Shown here piece by piece: positions 30,531-41,649 of a stretch of DNA of 64,000 nt. The stretch spans positions 16,488,501-16,552,500 of the forward strand of contig NC_135553.1 in NCBI RefSeq assembly GCF_964340395.1, read 5' to 3'. Within the stretch, counting starts at the first letter, position 1. Each line of letters opens with the position of its first letter. A program made the translations under genes and the position numbers. This DNA is from Glandiceps talaboti (lineage: Eukaryota; Hemichordata; Enteropneusta; Spengelidae). Below the pieces are notes generated by a model. It was given only the letters and a program-made list of their open reading frames with translations, was not told the DNA's origin and made no database searches.

Positions 30531-33007
30531 CTGATGTGCATGTAGGGAGGGGCACTATTTGCATTCCATTTTCCAGACGGCAATATTTATATAGCACGGA
30601 AACCACGCTGTGGATTTGTCTTGACTATAGAAAGAATATGTGCCTGTGATGTCCTATAAAACACTTATTGCCTAGCCTTATTCAGGCTCTAGTAAATGTC
30701 ATATTACCCCTTGTGCTGATATTTAATGACTATTTCCCTTGGCTTTCTGTCTCATGAAATAGTCACTACATAACAGCACTAGTGGTAAAAGACATCTACT
30801 AGTTCCCTCAAAGTCAGGCAATAAGTGTATATTAGTGCCTGGACAAATTCAGGGTCAAATGTTATTACAAGATAAATCAGGAACACTTACCAGTAATCCA
30901 GAACAACATTGACATGGATCTCGACATATCGGTTTAATATGTGCTCGTGCCCAGAAGTGATCAAACCCAAGCAAAGATGGTTTGCTTTTAATTGCAGTAC
31001 TGGAAACCAAACTCAAGCTATCATCAACTGCACCATTTTCACTTCCATGATCAGAGCCTTGTCCATGTTGCTTCAAATGTTGTATTGGTTGATCTAGAAC
31101 ACACTGTTGTTGATGTTGTTGTTGTTGTTGTTGTACTTTAAGCTCAGCTTCCTCAGTGTCAATCTGCTGTATTGCCTTTGGGTTGTTCTCATCTGTTCTT
31201 GTAATCAAGGTTTCCTGTAAGAATAATTCAATTCATTAGGTACTTGCAAACAATATTCACAAATATTACAGAAGGAGATTCAGAGACTAACTTTGAGCAA
31301 AATTTCACACACAGACACATAAAACTGGTAAAAACAAAAGAAGCTTTGGTTGAAAACAAATTGTTATTCCTGCTTTGAGTAAATTAGTTACTTGTGAACG
31401 CATGTCAACAACTCAAAATAGAATAACAGTTAGTATTAATCTTCACGGTTAATTGATTGAAATTTCATGGAAAGTTTGAAATCATGATGTATAATACTTT
31501 CATCTATTCTTGATTATTATTATCATGCTATTATATGTACCTTTCCTTGATGTTGTGATCCATAACTGTTCATCACAAAAGGAGACCCAAGGACTGGTTG
31601 ACCACATACTCTGATGTCTAATTTGTAAACTCCTTCTTCTTTCACCATTAACTTCATGACTGTACTTGTGATACGTTGGGTGACATCTCCAATTGGTGAG
31701 TATATCATTGCTGCAATGGTATTTCTGTCCACTGTTACTGGGCTGACATCTCCACTTGGTGAGAATATCATTGCTGTAATAGTATTGCTGTCAACTACTG
31801 CCATCTTTCCATTCCTGTCTTTGACATGTATCTTTACTGTTACTGAATCACCAACTTGCACATCACCTTCAATACCACTGATACTAGTTTTGAAGCCGAC
31901 AGCTGCTGTCGTCTTAACTTCACCAAATCTCTCAACAGCTGAACTGCCTGCTACAACGAAGTCAATATGACTATTTTCTTCAGGATGTGTGTTAACTTCA
32001 ACTGACATTATGTCATTTATGGACGTATGCATGTTATCTCCAAACACCAAACACTGAGCTGGGCTTGCCAAGTTCATTTGTAACTCTGCTAATTCCTGGG
32101 TATTGATTAAAGCCTTTTCAGCCGTAATCAGGGAACTCAGTTGGTTCTGTAGAACTTTCTCTTTGACTGAAAATGCCTGCTGGTGATTTTCTTTAGCTTC
32201 CCTCTTCATTCTCAGAACATTTTGTATCAGTTTATTTGCATGTTCGTCTATGGCTGCTTCACCCAATTTATATAGTTTCTCAAGTTCACATAATTCGGCT
32301 TGGATATCTGTTTGTGCATCTGCAACTTTCTTTCTTTTGCTCTTTAACTCCTCCATATGTTCTTTGATAAGTACTTTCACTTCATACGCAGCGTCTTCCA
32401 GCGATATGTAACGATGTTTGGGGTTTGGGTGTTGTGACAGTGCGCATTTCAGGCACATGATGACTTCACAAGTTTTACAGTACAACTCTACAAGTGTGTC
32501 CGGATGTTTTTCGCAATATGCATGCGATTTTTCTAGCAACGGATTTGACAGTTTTTCTGACTCGAAGTCCTCAACGGCCATTACCTTGTGTAATTTCGTG
32601 AGTGTACCTTTGCTATGGACGTTGCTACAACGTCCGCACATATATTGTTCACATTCGACGCATCTCTTTACAGCAGCGCGGCGGCTGGTACACGTTTCAC
32701 ACGGCAAGCTCCCCTCTTTCAACTTTTCTTTGGGACGTTCTAGGTGATCCAACAGCCCACGAATCGTTGTATTCGACGCTAAACCCTTCACTCCCCCATC
32801 TGGTAACGTCGCTTGTTTACGGCAAAACGGGCAGACAAGCCGTCCATGATTGGTATCGACCCACCGTTGTAAACACCCCTCACAAAAGCTGTGTTGACAA
32901 CTCAACACTTTTGGCGATGCGTATATTTCAAAGCATAGTTGACACGTAAGTATTTCGTCCTTCAGCGATTTGCTGATATCGTCTTCATCAGATTCGTCCG
33001 ACGCCAT
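30081..33007 (-). CDS. TRIM45-like protein fused to eIF4G-derived exons (chimeric gene)
   Basis: Three exons join without a phase conflict (all phase 0): 33007-31541, 31214-30891 and 30287-30081 (stop TGA), giving about 665 residues. Residues 1-489 are a TRIM protein: C3HC4 RING with C22, C25, C37, H39, C42, C45, C59 and C62; two B-boxes at about 100-143 and 160-202; a coiled coil to about 305; and a filamin-type repeat at about 345-480. Exon 2 is Gln-rich and contains SLLGFDHF...ARAHIKP, like the eIF4E-binding region of eIF4G. Exon 3 carries the start of MIF4G ([20 protein letters not shown]), then diverges and stops. TRIM proteins are E3 ubiquitin ligases; eIF4G is the scaffold of cap-dependent translation initiation. 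A fused role is inference. Poor transcript support for the junctions would make these two separate units. Confidence 0.7.
30891..31214 (-). CDS. Exon with eIF4E-binding-region similarity and Gln tract
   Basis: The acceptor is CTTACAG at 31215 and the donor is GTAAGT at 30890; the exon is 108 codons, phase 0 at both ends. [12 protein letters not shown] tract precedes a Ser-rich part. The segment KSKPSLLGF then ARAHIKP lines up with the eIF4G region YDREFLLGF...KP. The tyrosine of the YxxxxL-phi motif is replaced by lysine here, so canonical eIF4E binding may be lost. Confidence 0.6.
31541..33007 (-). CDS. TRIM45-like exon: RING, two B-boxes, coiled coil, filamin repeat
   Basis: A single 1,467-bp exon from an ATG at 33007-33005, preceded by no better start. 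The N-terminus is acidic (ASDESDEDD). The order RING, B-box, B-box, coiled coil, filamin repeat is that of TRIM45. The filamin region contains a 63-bp direct duplication (31680-31805), so the words [14 protein letters not shown] and [14 protein letters not shown] appear in tandem. The exon ends ...SQHQGK before GTACAT. If the donor is not used, the frame runs only five more codons to a stop, so the TRIM part alone would also make a complete protein. Confidence 0.88.
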
Positions 33008-33085
33008 TTTTCCATTTCGGAGAATTCCGTGACCTTATGGCACGTGATTTGTTGACGACCTTGTGTATAAAGTCCGATGACCGAT

Positions 33086-33468
33086 GAGGCCTAATAAAAA
33101 AATGGTGTTGTTCCGATTATAAATAATGCTAAATCTTAGGATAGGTGGGGTAGATATATTTTTTATTTTATTTTGTTATGTATTTTTTTTCATGTGTGAC
33201 TGTCTAGTTCAGGTTTTCAATATTGTTTTCCAAATGGTCTCTGTGTTGTTTATTTCCTCATATCACATTATCAGATGTACAGCCATTACAGATTTGCAGA
33301 ACAGTTTTATATTGTCTTTTTAAGTTGATGTCAGTGTACGCATCCACTATTGCTCGTGAGATTTGACAATTTTTGCTATTTTATTATTTTTTTCATGAAA
33401 AAAAAAAAGTTTAGAGGAAAAAGTAGGTGGGTAACCGGAACTAAACAATTATTTCGTTAGGTCTTTAG
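33086..33468. mobile_element. Short terminal-inverted-repeat element, copy 2
   Basis: Shares long ordered words with copy 1, for example GATAGGTGGGGTAG, TATTGTCTTTTTAAGTTG and ACGCATCCACT. The ends read AGGCCTAATAAAA and CGTTAGGTCTTTA. Confidence 0.6.
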
Positions 33469-33570
33469 TAGATTGAAAGACAATGTTTAAGATACATTCC
33501 GTTAGCAATCCGTAAGGTAGCATTTCCTATTAAAGGTTCTTGTTAATTAAAATAACGTATTAAGCTAAAA

Positions 33571-33834
33571 TAGGCCAAATAAAAAATAGTATATTTCCGA
33601 TAACCCGGCCGACCCTATTTTAACCTAACCATTATTATTTTATTTTTTTTTGAGCAAAAAGATAAAAGGTAACAATTTACTCTCACGGAGGTATTGTGTC
33701 CGACGAGTATCTTAATTATCTTGGGGTCCAAGAGATTTTTAAAGATCTAGAGTAAAAAAATAATTCCGACCTACCTACCCTATTTTCTGAAGTCATGTTT
33801 TCGGAAACAAACATTTTTTTCCCGTTTGGCCTAA
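33571..33834. mobile_element. Short terminal-inverted-repeat element, copy 3 (diverged)
   Basis: Starts TAGGCCAAATAAAAAAT and ends TTTTTTTCCCGTTTGGCCTA, with inner TTCCGA / TCGGAA words. The interior differs from copies 1 and 2. Confidence 0.45.
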
Positions 33835-34686
33835 CTGTGACTCATATACGCGAGATTTGACCACAGGGGGCAGCGAGCATGTAATTGGTGGATGGATGGA
33901 TGATTGATCGATCGATTGAATGATTAATTCTTGTAGAGATATAGAAATTATTTCTATTTTCCCTGGCTAGTTTTCTCGTTTCCAACTGTATATAATGCAC
34001 TCTCTATATATTGACTAAATAAAGACATCTTGTCCATTCATCTCTAAGTTATCTAAATTAAAACACCCCTAATATTATAATTACCATGTGAACTGTTATA
34101 CTAACACGTTGCTTTATCTCGAACCTTCTGGGAGACTATTGCACCAAATAAACACTAAACCTAGCCTTCTCCTGTAATCAAAGTTCAGTCCCTACAGGAT
34201 GTAATTACACATTTTTTCAAAGCATATATAGGGTGTCATTCCATATTCAACTTATGGATGTAATACCACAGAATAAAGAAGGGGGTATACCTCTCTTAGA
34301 TCACCATTCACCAGAAATAATTCACCATCCACAAGTATCTCTAGATATATATTCACGTTCACCAAATATGTAATTCATCAGTAAATCTTGTGTAAATTTT
34401 GTCATGGTTTGACTAGCCTTAGAATGTTAAACATATACGTACAGTGTATGGTTTGGAATGCAGACAAGAGATGTGTACACATGAGTTAGGGACCAATCAG
34501 TTTCTCCAGCCTGGGGTGGATATTTCTATCCGACCAACAAAAAATTACTGACCCCCTCCCTTTTATAACCAAAAAGGGCTGACCCCCTATCGCTTATTTC
34601 TAATACATGATGCCCCCCCCCCATTGTATTCACATGCCAGGTATTTCATCGTGACTCAGAGTGGACTGCTTGCTTATGTCTTGTAA

Positions 34687-34962
34687 ATGACCCAATCAAA
34701 CATTCAGTTAAAACCTCCATTGCCATTAAGCCTGGATGGTAATGTCGCACAGAACTGGAAGGACTTCCGTCGTAGCTGGGAAACGTTCTTTCTAGCAGCG
34801 GAATTGAACAAGAAAGATGAGACAGTACAAGTCGGCACATTTCTACACGTAGCTGGGACCACAGCACAACAGATATTTGAAACATTCCAGTTCACCAATG
34901 CCAACGACAAGAAGAAGATCGATCCCGTTGTCGACACATTCATTGGATATTGCCTGGTTTGA
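34687..34962 (+). pseudogene. Truncated gag of a Ty3/Gypsy-type retroelement
   Basis: A 91-codon frame whose first 85 residues fit the N-terminal Gag pattern of K02A2.6-like elements (LSLDGNVAQNWKDFRRSW, FFLAAELNKKDE, then FQFTNANDKKKIDPV). The similarity breaks off at about 34942. No protease, RT or LTR follows. It is a different lineage from the complete element at 15.4-20.6 kb. Confidence 0.65.
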
Positions 34963-35209
34963 CCGACGCTCTCCTCATGCATGCTTTCAGAAACAGAAAT
35001 ACGCATGAGTATCGAAAAAAGTAAAAACAAGATTTTCAATTTTGAAATAGTGAAGAGATGGTATGAAGTTATGTAGGCGAAATCTCCAGCATGATTGCCT
35101 GCAGATGCGATCTTACAGCCAACCACATAATGGGAATGTAATAATGGGAAGCTTTTATAGAAAGTTGTAGCATAGATCTCACGGTAGGTGTTTTTAAGGC
35201 CAAGAAAAC

Positions 35210-35530
35210 ATGTTTTCTGGTGAGTTTACATCACTTAAATACCCCGCCTCGATCTTCTTTTTTCTCGTGTTTGTCCAGCCAATGCAGACTGCAGATCCAA
35301 GGGAAAACAGCAAAAATAACTATCCCTACATTAATTGCTACTTCAGGGAAGACAACTGCAGAACTAATCATGAACAATTAAAAACAAATTTGCATCGTCA
35401 CACCACTTTAGGCAACATTTCCAGACCAGAAACAACAACTTTCTTTAGTGTGGCCACCGAAAAATGCCAAGGCTGCATCGATAATAATTTGCGCTTAGGT
35501 ATCGCAAATGTATGTACCAAATTACATTGA
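35210..35530 (+). other. Unassigned open frame of 106 codons
   Basis: The N-terminal part is hydrophobic (FFFLVFVQ), and four cysteines lie further on, in two pairs. No family is recognised and no splice context is compelling. It may be chance or a repeat relic. A repeat-like stretch with an AC tract (35691-35714) follows. Confidence 0.2.
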
Positions 35531-36287
35531 ATTTGAAGTGTGCACTCTTGAAATATAGCCTAATTACCGAAAGCCATTAATTACGCAAATTGCTCATTAA
35601 TATTCATGGGATGTTTCACCAAAACCTAATCAGTTCCTGCCATTACCCTACGGAACATGTCTACCAAATTTCGTTTGAATTGATGCAGCCACACACACAC
35701 ACACACACACACACAGAGACACATAGACATTTCAACCTCTAATACATCTCCTTCCTTACTGAAGGAAAAAATGAAATCGACCTACCTTCCCAATATGATA
35801 GGTTAGGTTGCCCGTTGACCAGCTTTTAAAAAAAAAATTGGCTTTACATATGATATTTAATTGCGTATGCTAAAACAGATATTTTGTAAATTGCAGGCAA
35901 ACTTGTGTAAATTAGCCACCTTTCTAAATTTTAAATGCATGATTGCACCAAGACAAAGTTCTGCCCCCCCCCCCCCAGTAATTTGGTCAGGCTACGGCCG
36001 GGGGGGGGGGGTACCACTGGCCAGGTCTGGTAGGGGTGTGTGGTCAATGTTGCCAACCCCAGACCCCATTTTAGACCCATTTTGACCCAAAACCAATACC
36101 CTATTTTAGACCAATGTTAAACTCATAGTTGAACGATGGATGTAAATTTGCGTATGTGCAGTTAATGTAACAGTGCATTATGGGGCGATAGCCAGAACCA
36201 AGCGTTTCAGTGGGTGTGCATGCTATCTCAACCAGTGAATTAACACATACTGTTCTATCTGTAGCACATCCTCTCCTATTGTACAGT

Positions 36288-38363
36288 ATGGTGGACGCCG
36301 AAACTATCGCAAACTCAGGCTGTCAGCTAGACGTTGACAACATTCGAAACTTTGAAGTCCGACCTGATGACATCTTCGTGTTGACGTACGCGAAATCAGG
36401 TCAGTGGTTCCCTTTATTTCACATTCACATTCTGACCCCAGAAGTTTGTCTGTACCGGTTTGCTAGCTGCTACGAGCAAACCTGAGCACATCTTCATATG
36501 TGCTTGTATACTTTGATTTTATGTATCAGGCTCTGATGTCAGGAAAGATGTACTTTTCAAAATACCGACTGTAGACTACAATTAGACATAACCTTTGTGT
36601 CATGTCGACAATACATTGCCTCGTGGTTTTGAATTACTTTACATTTAAGCATATCGATTCTAAGAGAAAAGGACCACGAACATTTACAATGTAGCACCCT
36701 GTTTATGTTGAAAGTTCTATGAAGGTTGTATGACGATTGACCGCTATACTATTACTAGACGTATATCCGTAGTATGAGCGGGTAAACACAGTCCCCATAG
36801 TACGGTTCACACGCCCGGACACAATAGTGCATTTTATGATGTGAATATTTACAGAGACATTGCTGTCGATTACGCAACTAGCCAATCACATCTTTAAACT
36901 TGTATCAAATCATAGGCATATAATCGAAACCTTCCCTGTCCAAACTGCATCCTAGATGCGCATGTATATATGGAGAGAAACTTCGTATAACTTTTACTAG
37001 TAGACGTTGTACTGCTAATGGCAATAAAGTTCTCATCTCTAGCCCTCCTGTCAGCGTTGGCTGTTCTCATTCAGTCAATAACCCCATGTCTCACAATCAG
37101 ACAATGGCTTCCATAACGTTATGTAACGATCCAACGTTAACGACGTAACCATCCACCGGGAAGGCAGCGATCACTTGGAACAAAACAAACAACAATGAAC
37201 ATGCAAATAGAGGTAAATATAGGCATCTAGCCGCTTTCACCACATCAGATTTTATTAATAATAATGTAATAATACTTCCATGGACGACACGATCTTCGGA
37301 CTCTTGCCATTCTATTGAGTGTGATAACTTACCAAATTGTTGTATAAATGTAACAATCATGACACTATCTATCAGGTACAACATGGTGCAGGGAAATACT
37401 ACCTCTGATACTAAACCAAGGAGACACTGAAGCCATCAAAGGTGTACCACAAGACTTGAAGGCACCGTACATCGACTTTGCTGCTTCTTTTGACATCTAC
37501 CCCCCTTTCAGAGAAAGTGCCATACAGAACGGAGTACCCGAAGACTTTGATATCAATACATTGAACTCACCTAGAGTCATAATCTCCCATCTCAGAGAGG
37601 AGTTTCTGCCTAAAGAAATTAAAAGCAAAAATCCAAAGGTTTGGCTAATACTAGTAGATGTTTTTTTTGAGATTATGTTTGTAACAGAAAAAAGTTGTCT
37701 ATAGATTACATTGGGAGACCTAAGATTTAATCTTATAATATATGGTCAGGTTCTCATTCCTTTTTACTCTGTATTGCCACATTCAATCGTGTCTCGTGTG
37801 AATAATGCTTATCATTCATTCAATTTCATTGTTACTTCATCTTTAACAGTTTAAGACAGTCATTTGGTGGTATGTGTGACTTGTTGCGCAGGTAGTGAAG
37901 AGAGCAGTCCGGCAATATACTGGTATGGTTCATTCCCATTTTCTCTTCCGCAGTCCAAATCCTGATGGATAAACTCCCAAACACGTGTGCTACAGTAGTT
38001 ACGATTCTAAATTTTACTTTCCCCCCTCTGTTTTCCATATAGATAATCTACATAGCTAGAAATCCCAAAGACGTTGCCGTGTCATGTTTTCATATGGTAC
38101 AGAAAGGACTGCCAGCAAACAACATGAAACCTTACGATAGTTTCAGTTCTTTCTTGATTGATTTTGCAGAAGCGAAACATGGGATGCAGTATGCAATTTG
38201 TGAGTACATTCATGCATATCATTGCTGTACACTAGAGACCTCTTTGTACGGCACTGTTCAAGACGTATTTCTTTTCCGTCAGAGGATAATGGTTTGTTTG
38301 TTTTTTTGTTTTTTTGGGGGGGGGCCTTGCAAGTATAGGCGACATGGACCCAGCTGAAGTAGC

Positions 38364-38416
<53 letters not shown>

Positions 38417-40254
38417 CAGCAGTCGTAGTAGTAGTAGTAAATAACAATCTAATCCAAATTGAATAAATGTTTTGCCACTACTAAAGCTATGCTTGTAATC
38501 TCGATATGGTAACCATAGAAACTTGCTACAAACCTTTTGATTGTTTCTCCGAAGTCAATGCCACTACAAGTTCCATTTCGCTTATCGCATTAACCTTATT
38601 GATGGGATGTGAGGCCGACTCTATATACCATCCTCTTAGGATGACTAACCATGAAACATCCATCCATCATTTTCTATTTTAGACGATGGAACGGCATGGA
38701 GAAATCATGTGATACCCTGGTGGAACAAGAGACACGAGCCGAATGTATTTTTCACCACTTTCGAGGATATGAAAAAGGTTTGAAATTCATCATAATTAAG
38801 TGACTACACTCATAGTGTAAGTTTAGATAGAACTTTACACTCAGATTCTGACACATCATTGACAAATAGATTCACGAAGCTAGGGACACGAAGGATAAAA
38901 AAGCAAATGTTGAAGTCGAAAGAGGATTTAGCTAACCTTGATAACGAGTATGAAGGAATTATGTATAATTATGGTTTCAAATCAAACGCCGTTGTGCAGA
39001 ATACCGTATTCGGCTACTTTTAAAAACATTCTTAGTAAACCATGTGGTCTGCCGATCTGGAGTAAGTTGTTTTACAATGCATTTAGTACGTACTGAATTT
39101 TTACGTCATTCTATATCTATAAACAGTTTATACTGGAAATGAAACGAAAGTGATCATTTTGTTTCTCTAATTGTGCACTGCGTTGTGTCAGAGTCATGCT
39201 AGACTATCCACATCATAAAAGGCGAAAATAAATATTAGTATTTTAGTCAGTACAGTATACTGTTAAAGAGTTTCTACCTTAACACAATTGATTAGAAACT
39301 ATTAAATTTGCCTTTTTGTGATTCATGTTTGCTATTCAATGCTTGTTATTTTAACTGTTTGATTTACATCCAAACTACTTATTGTTGTTTTCTGGTTGTC
39401 TAAACAAATGCTTATATTTGATTTGTCTGTTATGATATGATATGGTTTATGGATTACATGACATTGACAGTTGCTTCCATTGTTTACAACCCACAGGACC
39501 TTGAATGTGTTATCCGTCAAATGGCAGTGTTCCTGGAAATACATCTGGAAGATGACATAGTCAGAAAAATTGCTGATTATTGTAGTTTTGACAGCATGAA
39601 GAAAAACCCAGAGGCACTACGAAGTGAATACTGTTCAAAGATTCTAAACGTGGACCCACACACATCATCTCCATTTGTAAGAAAAGGTAATTGAGTTTGG
39701 TATTTCCATAGAGTTCAGTTTCGTGAATCTATAAACTTTAAAGGGGAATTGAGTTTGGAAACTCCGTAGACTTTATGATGCATCACGTGTGTGTTATCAG
39801 AGGCTCTTGTGCAGTTCATTTTACTACCTTAAAATCACATTTCACTTTGTTAAATTAGGAATGTCGTCTAGTTACAACTCGGTACTTTGCCAGGATGAGT
39901 GAACTGTGTAAATATAATTATAACACAGACTTCAGATGTCAAGAATGGTGCAAAAATAATATCTAACACATTCAGTGCCCATTTAAAAGAAGACTGAGAT
40001 CCCAATTTGTACATCAATTTGACCGACGAGTGAATTAATGATTGCCATCTTGGCATTTATTCATATGCCATGATAAGCCGATCATATACGACCACGAATA
40101 CGAGCAGAACATTGATACACTATTTATTTCAATATGTACAGGTATGGTTGGTGGTTGGAAGGAATACTTTACAGTGGCTGAAAACGAAGCTTTCGACTAT
40201 CATTACCAAGAATGGACAAAGAATACTGACCTGATCATGACCTTTGAACTGTGA
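36288..40254 (+). CDS. Cytosolic sulfotransferase, copy 1
   Basis: Transfers sulfonate from PAPS to a small acceptor; the substrate cannot be told from sequence. Exons: 36288-36399, 37376-37638, 38043-38199, 38683-38777, 39497-39686 and 40142-40254 (stop TGA). Phases agree throughout and give 309 residues, the usual length for the SULT family. The 5' PAPS loop is split by intron 1 and reads AKSGTTW, with alanine where copy 2 has proline. The 3' phosphate-binding segment is IYIARNPKDVAVS, and the C-terminal RKGMVGGWKEYFT is the conserved RKGxxGxWK region. An acceptor-like CAG sits directly before the ATG (36286), so a 5' non-coding exon is possible. Copy 2 lies 2.6 kb downstream in the same direction. 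Confidence 0.9.
38357..38440 (+). repeat. AGT trinucleotide tract in intron 3 of sulfotransferase copy 1
   Basis: About 27 AGT units with a few AGC/TCG variants. The matching place in copy 2 (about 45033-45053) has only a handful of units. Confidence 0.9.
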
Positions 40255-40324
40255 AGTCAATGTAGTATTTTGAATACCAAAATATCAATGTAGTTCGAAG
40301 AAGACATTTCACTGTGACTAGTAG

Positions 40325-40689
40325 TTAGGTCCAAAAAATTGTGTTGTGCCGACCCAACCCAGTTTTTTACTGTCCATCCTGAACATGTTTAGGTCTTTAA
40401 AAAAATTATCAAACATTTTGCAAAGTCACGCGAGAAATAGTGAGATTTAAAGGTGTCATCGCCAAGTGTTATGATATAAGAAATGAGAATTAGCCTTGTA
40501 ATAATATATACCACACGATGTCTTCTGCATATGGTAGAGAAATAGGATCACATCGATGAGAAGTCTCTGTTGATTCAATGAACAGAACATTTGAATAGAT
40601 CCTTGAAGATGAAACAAATCATACCTAGCCACACTATTTTGAAATTGGGCGTTATCGGAACCACACAATTTTCTTTTTTTGTGGCCTTA
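40325..40689. mobile_element. Short terminal-inverted-repeat element, copy 4
   Basis: Starts TTAGGTCCAAAAAATTGTGT and ends ACACAATTTTCTTTTTTTGTGGCCTTA, an inverted pair of more than 20 bp. It lies 70 bp after the stop codon of sulfotransferase copy 1. A degenerate relative follows copy 2 (about 46918-47000), so it probably came along with the tandem duplication. Confidence 0.55.
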
Positions 40690-41649
40690 GTCTGTGAGAT
40701 ATGACGTGTTATGCTACGCTATCCGCTAATCACTTGAGAAGCTTGATAGGGCTGACCACCAAGATCTAACTTGTAGTTTCACGTCAGCAAACACTTGTAC
40801 AAGTTACTTCTCATATTCTCATAACCACATTGACAAGATTCTATCACGTATGAACTTGCAAAATATGAAAGTGCATCCAAATTCAGGTTTTGGAGGCCGA
40901 AAATCAAGCAAAACAAATTTAGTGTTTACGTTCAAGAAATTGCCAGGTAAATTTGCATATCATAAGGTGATGTATGAATTCAAAAACTTAGGCATGTTGC
41001 TTCGAGGGACTTTGATCCTAGTTGATCCTCAGACGGTTGATATAAGGTAAAAGAGAATATTTCCACACATGTTGATATTATTATGTATCAAGTTTTGTTA
41101 CTGTCAGGTCATGAACACGAATTGTGAGGAATGCAAATATTATATTTATGAGATGTGTATGGGTCAAATTGGTTGTAATCCTCAGAAAATATAATCACCA
41201 TGAATAAAAGGTTTCCTTATTTGAAAATTACTTATTTGCAATGAATATTCTGAAGAAAATGACAAAATATCTTTCAATCATTCGATATGTTCGCCCTGAC
41301 ATAGGTCACTTTATTTGTCTCAAATACATTGTTTGCTAAAACAGACTATATATGGTAACAGTGATAATATGCGATGTTTTGTAGTATCAATACCATATAT
41401 AACCGCGTATGTGGCATTTTTATTAGGCACATCGATTTAGGAAACGTAGCTACATACATGTATACCGAAAATAACGTTAGCGGAATCCTACCTAACCCCC
41501 CCCCCCCCATTACACGACTTGGTGTCTTCTGTTAACTGATACCTGGTTTGACGATAAGTCTGTGATTTTTCAACGCCATTCGTGTGAACCAACAGAATAT
41601 TCCGTATTTAAGATTGAGATCAGATCAGACCACACATGGGGTGACCCTA
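40690..41649. other. Intergenic DNA, no gene recognised
   Basis: AT-rich; a short frame at 40850-41050 has no recognised similarity. Confidence 0.4.

Larger units (their letters stand above)
33008..34686. other. Upstream flank of the TRIM gene with two TIR elements
   Basis: Holds element copies at 33086-33468 and 33571-33834 (family of 23131-23460). The rest is AT-rich and no gene is recognised. The TRIM promoter must lie just above 33008; no clear core element was found. Confidence 0.5.

Noticed and set aside
30392-30649. Cys/Val-rich and His/Thr-rich frames
   Set aside because: GT microsatellite artefacts in the intron of the TRIM-eIF4G gene.
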